Source of the DNA: Phycomyces blakesleeanus NRRL 1555(-)
Lineage: Eukaryota > Mucoromycota > Mucoromycetes > Mucorales > Phycomycetaceae
DNA length: 64,000 nucleotides
Assembly (NCBI RefSeq): GCF_001638985.1
Contig: NW_017265137.1
Location: 1,267,054-1,331,053 of the forward strand
Direction of reading: 5' to 3'
Shown: piece after piece, positions 61,108 to 64,000 of the stretch
Numbering within the stretch: the stretch's first letter is position 1
Layout of the letters: the number at the start of each line of letters is the position of its first letter
The notes under the pieces: model-generated
Told to the model about the DNA's origin: nothing
The model's input: only the letters and a program-made list of their open reading frames with translations
The model's database searches: none
Translations under genes and position numbers: made by a program

Positions 61108-62640
61108 AAGAAAGTAATTCTATATAGCTACAAAAGTCTCTTTACGAAGCTATCTTTGGACAAAACTTGTCGGTCACAATGGTATTGGGTAGTACAAGTT
61201 GCGGGACTTTGGCTATACTAGCTATTTTTTGAATACAGACCATTGATTGATACCATTTTTTTCTTTTATATCAATTAATTCTCTTTTATCTACCTCCTTT
61301 GAGATTACCTTGGGCTTATCTCTGAAGTAGATTCAAAAGGTTGTCTATTATTCTTTACTTAGAGTCATCTACTGCTCACTCCGCAGCTATTCTTTACGCA
61401 TACATACTATATATCTCATAACCATGGCTGTTTCGAACACGTTTATTATCGCTGATAGCTCTAACAGAACTATGTATACTTGTATTATCAATACCTTATC
61501 TTGACAGTGTCTATCTATATTATCATTTGACTTTATCAGACTATAAAATCTTCTATTCCTTCTACAAAGAATATCTTGAGTAATATATGGCTTGGAAGAA
61601 TTGAAGAGGCCCATACTAGGGATTTTAATCTACATAAACTAAAGTAATATTATCTTGATAAGAAGACTTTACTGAAAAAGTGCCAATGATGTAAAAAGTA
61701 ACCCCCAAGTTACTCAGGCTTTGTATTACTTAATAAAAAAAAACTTGAACCCTGAGAAAGAGGTCACTTTTCCGAAAATCAGTCACCAAAAAAAAAGAGG
61801 TGTGGAGTAACAATCTACAGATACTAACAATCCGGGTAACCATTAATGAACATTCGAGAAAGCACAAACTCTAGTCTTATCCAATGGTATCGCTTTACAA
61901 ATAAACTCCCCAAAATATGAAAATAAATAATCTTTCAAATGTGTTACTTATGAGGGGTCAATATGTGTGGCGTTTGACTGCCAAGATACCTATTTCACCT
62001 TGTACAGAAGTTGTATTACCTACATATTTTGTCGAGTCCACATTAAAGATAACAGTGACATTATTATTACTATTTTACAAGAAAACGGGTATTTGTGACT
62101 CTCATTAGTGTGGCTAGTATAGTGTATTATACCTCTTTGTAAGAATTCATATAGATGAACAAGATATGTATGATCTTTTGAGAAAAGCGACCAAAATTCT
62201 TGGATTTTTGTTTTCACAAAGTACTCCAAAGCGAGTACTAAATACAATTTGGACCGTAGGATATAATATATTCTAAATTTATTTCGTTATTATTCTTTCG
62301 AATCTTATTTTAAAGCTGTAACTCCCGTCATGGCAAAATTGGGTTTATCTTGAAAGTATAGATTGCTAAAAAGACAGATACCAGTTCTTGTACAGTAAAA
62401 GTGAATTCATTAATCCACAATATCCAGGACACAAAACCAATAGTAGAGAGATCTCCTAAGACTACGAAACTACAATACCAACCTCTTCTAAATCAACTTT
62501 AGACTAACAGAAGAATTTGTTCTAAGCCGTTTGGGAAACATTACCACTGATAAATGTCTCTAACTATGTTTATTACTTTGTAACTATGCCAGTTGAAGTT
62601 TCTTGAAGTGATATGTACAATATGGTTAAATAAAAAGGGG
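61108..62640. other. AT-rich spacer, no gene supported
   Basis: The sequence downstream of the STRA6-like gene has many stops in all frames. Frames at 61387-61614, 61917-62108 and 62020-62247 show no motifs. It may include more debris of the mobile element that follows. Confidence 0.45.
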
Positions 62641-62745
62641 ATTTTAGTAGGACATTTTTGCAACATTTTCCAAGATTTAAGGGTTGTTTTGAGGCTGAAT
62701 TTTGATTAAGCACTATTTCTTCTCCTCTTTATATATACATATTTT
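62641..62745 (+). repeat. Dispersed repeat, partner of 45806-45910
   Basis: About 100 bases are shared, in inverted orientation, with 45806-45910. The core is ATTTAAGGGTTGTTTTGAGG. Its position just upstream of the Tc1-like frame suggests it is the 5' non-coding part of that element. Confidence 0.6.
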
Positions 62746-62849
62746 GACAAGGTAAAGCATCTTTCTCTTAAGCATACATTAGTTTTTTTTTCAAAACTCT
62801 GTTTTACAACTCAATGACTCGTACCATTGAAAAAAAAACATAGATCCAA

Positions 62850-63560
62850 AAGTCCGTCTTCTAGACGAGGATTACCAAAGTTTGAGAGTGGCCATATTAT
62901 TTAACTATAAAATCAATAATACCAAAGCCTATATTGCAAAGGACATGAGTATTATTATAGCATCAGTTTTCAGCACTATCAATCGTTTGAAAACTACTGA
63001 AGCAATAAAAGCAAATCCTAGTTCTAGGAGGCCAAATAAATTAAGCTTTACAGATACTAAGAGTCTCTGTTTGGGTGTGAAATGTAATACTTTCGAAAGT
63101 TATGCATATCATAAAAAAATTGGTTGATACTGGTGTCATCATCTGTAAATCAAGACGTGTATCTTTACTGCTTGTTCAAAAACCTCATCCCCTGGTACGC
63201 AAAATTAAATTAAAAGCATGATACCATGTTCACATTCCAAGAAGATGGGGCCAGCTACCACACTGAAACCTACACGACGTGGTGAAAAAATCATTGGGAA
63301 ACCAAATGCTTTGACCACCTGTCATTGCAAACTCCGGATCTGAACCCAGTCGAGCATGTTTGAAATGCTCTAACAACCAAGATTTAAGAGAGAAAATGGT
63401 CCATAAACAATGTTCAAGATCTCAGGGTCAGTATTCTTCAAGAGTTGAATATAATTGGTGGATACGCTTTCCATAATAATGTTGTAAGTATGCTTAATAG
63501 ATTCTAGGAAGTAAGCAAAGCTCGTGGTGACCACACCATATATTAGACTTTATACTATGC
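62850..63560 (+). pseudogene. Decayed Tc1/mariner-type transposase
   Basis: The first part encodes a helix-turn-helix pattern (AYIAKDMSIIIASVFSTINR followed by KANPSSRRPNKLSF) like the paired-type DNA-binding domain of Tc1 transposases. After a stop near 63127, a later stretch in shifted frame keeps QEDGASYHTETYTTW and LQTPDLNPVEHV. These match the catalytic D-x-H-T and SPDLNPIEN segments of the DDE/DDD domain. Several stops and frameshifts and a missing middle show that it is inactive. I could not define terminal inverted repeats or the TA target site by eye. Confidence 0.75.
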
Positions 63561-63730
63561 TTTATTTCTCTTTTGTAATATATACGATACAGCAATGGGT
63601 TAACATATAAAGCTATCAAGAAATTTTAAATTCAGTAAGTAAAAGTAAAGTAAAAGCATTCTGGGTAAAATAATGATTGTGAAAGAAACAGCTATTTGAA
63701 GAGGCTTAAAAAAGTGTTGTAACAAGTATC

Positions 63731-64000
63731 CTATTCATTTTCTTCCTCGGAACCTTTGGACGAATCAGGAAAATCCATACATATCACTTTTCCTTCCAGT
63801 AAAACTACTTCTGACTCTTGACCTTCATTAATAACAAAAGGTGGGCATATAATAAGTTGAACAGTAGTTGCGCCTTCGACTGAGCCATGTTGAGCAGCCA
63901 TACATGGTTTTATCTTGGTTTGTCCTTCCACGATGGTCATATGCTTAATTGGCACATCTTGGCTGTTCATAGCAAGACTAAGTTGAGCAGCCAAATCAAT
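63731..64000 (-). CDS. 3' end of an unidentified gene, 5' outside window
   Basis: The minus-strand frame is open to the right window edge and stops at 63731. The visible 89 residues include LAAQLSLAMNSQDVPIKHMT, VQLIICPPFVINEGQESEVV and an acidic end DSSKGSEEENE. The composition is protein-like and the frame lacks low complexity, so it is likely a real last exon. I do not recognise the family. Confidence 0.55.
   Translation of the reverse strand: MDLAAQLSLAMNSQDVPIKHMTIVEGQTKIKPCMAAQHGSVEGATTVQLIICPPFVINEGQESEVVLLEGKVICMDFPDSSKGSEEENE

Noticed and set aside
1..64000. tRNA genes, rRNA, CRISPR arrays, prophage or bacterial operons
   Set aside because: No GGTTCRANNC-type B box with a matching A box, no spaced direct-repeat array and no prokaryotic gene organisation were seen; the window is intron-rich eukaryotic DNA.

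Overview
This is a stretch of nuclear DNA from a fungus. It is AT-rich, its genes are dense in short GT-AG introns (mostly 45-110 bases), and it carries fungal-type genes: a Gid2/Rmd5 ubiquitin ligase subunit, a Tom1 HECT ligase, an Rlm1-type MADS factor, a Cdc15/Imp2-type F-BAR protein and the URC uracil-catabolism genes. The combination suggests an early-diverging lineage, probably Mucoromycota; this is inference from gene content and intron style, not a proven assignment. All exon models were joined by eye from splice signals, reading phase and family conservation.

Layout. 1-2.0 kb: 3' part of a SAP-domain protein (+). 5.4-7.5 kb: MADS-box factor (-). 10.2-11.5 kb: bHLH-zipper factor (-). 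13.5-14.0 kb: small secreted protein (-). 16.6-18.6 kb: Gid2/Rmd5 subunit (-), divergent from a 3,782-residue Tom1/HUWE1 HECT ligase (+, 19.1-31.5 kb). 31.8-32.5 kb: short SET-domain protein (-). 36.8-39.4 kb: F-BAR/SH3 protein (-), divergent from condensin SMC4 (+, 39.7-44.9 kb). 46.7-47.7 kb: ribosomal protein eL20 (+). 48.0-48.7 kb: UPF0643-like protein (+). 49.6-52.4 kb: cytosolic PLA2-type phospholipase (+). 52.6-54.9 kb: URC1 (-), divergent from a URC6-type uracil phosphoribosyltransferase (+, 55.4-56.5 kb). 56.8-61.1 kb: a 23-exon membrane protein with STRA6-family C-terminal hallmarks (+). 62.6-63.6 kb: decayed Tc1/mariner element. 63.7-64.0 kb: 3' end of an unidentified gene (-).

How genes relate. 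Three head-to-head pairs share short intergenic regions and matching themes: two E3 ubiquitin ligases (Gid2/Tom1), two cell-division proteins (F-BAR/SMC4) and two uracil-catabolism enzymes (URC1/URC6). The two transcription-factor genes lie on the same strand, separated by long pyrimidine-rich (coding strand) spacers that contain a perfect RFX-type X-box.

The most interesting gene is the STRA6-like protein. In vertebrates this family moves retinol across membranes. Mucoralean fungi make retinal-related apocarotenoid sex signals (trisporoids), so a transporter or receptor for such compounds is an attractive but untested idea.
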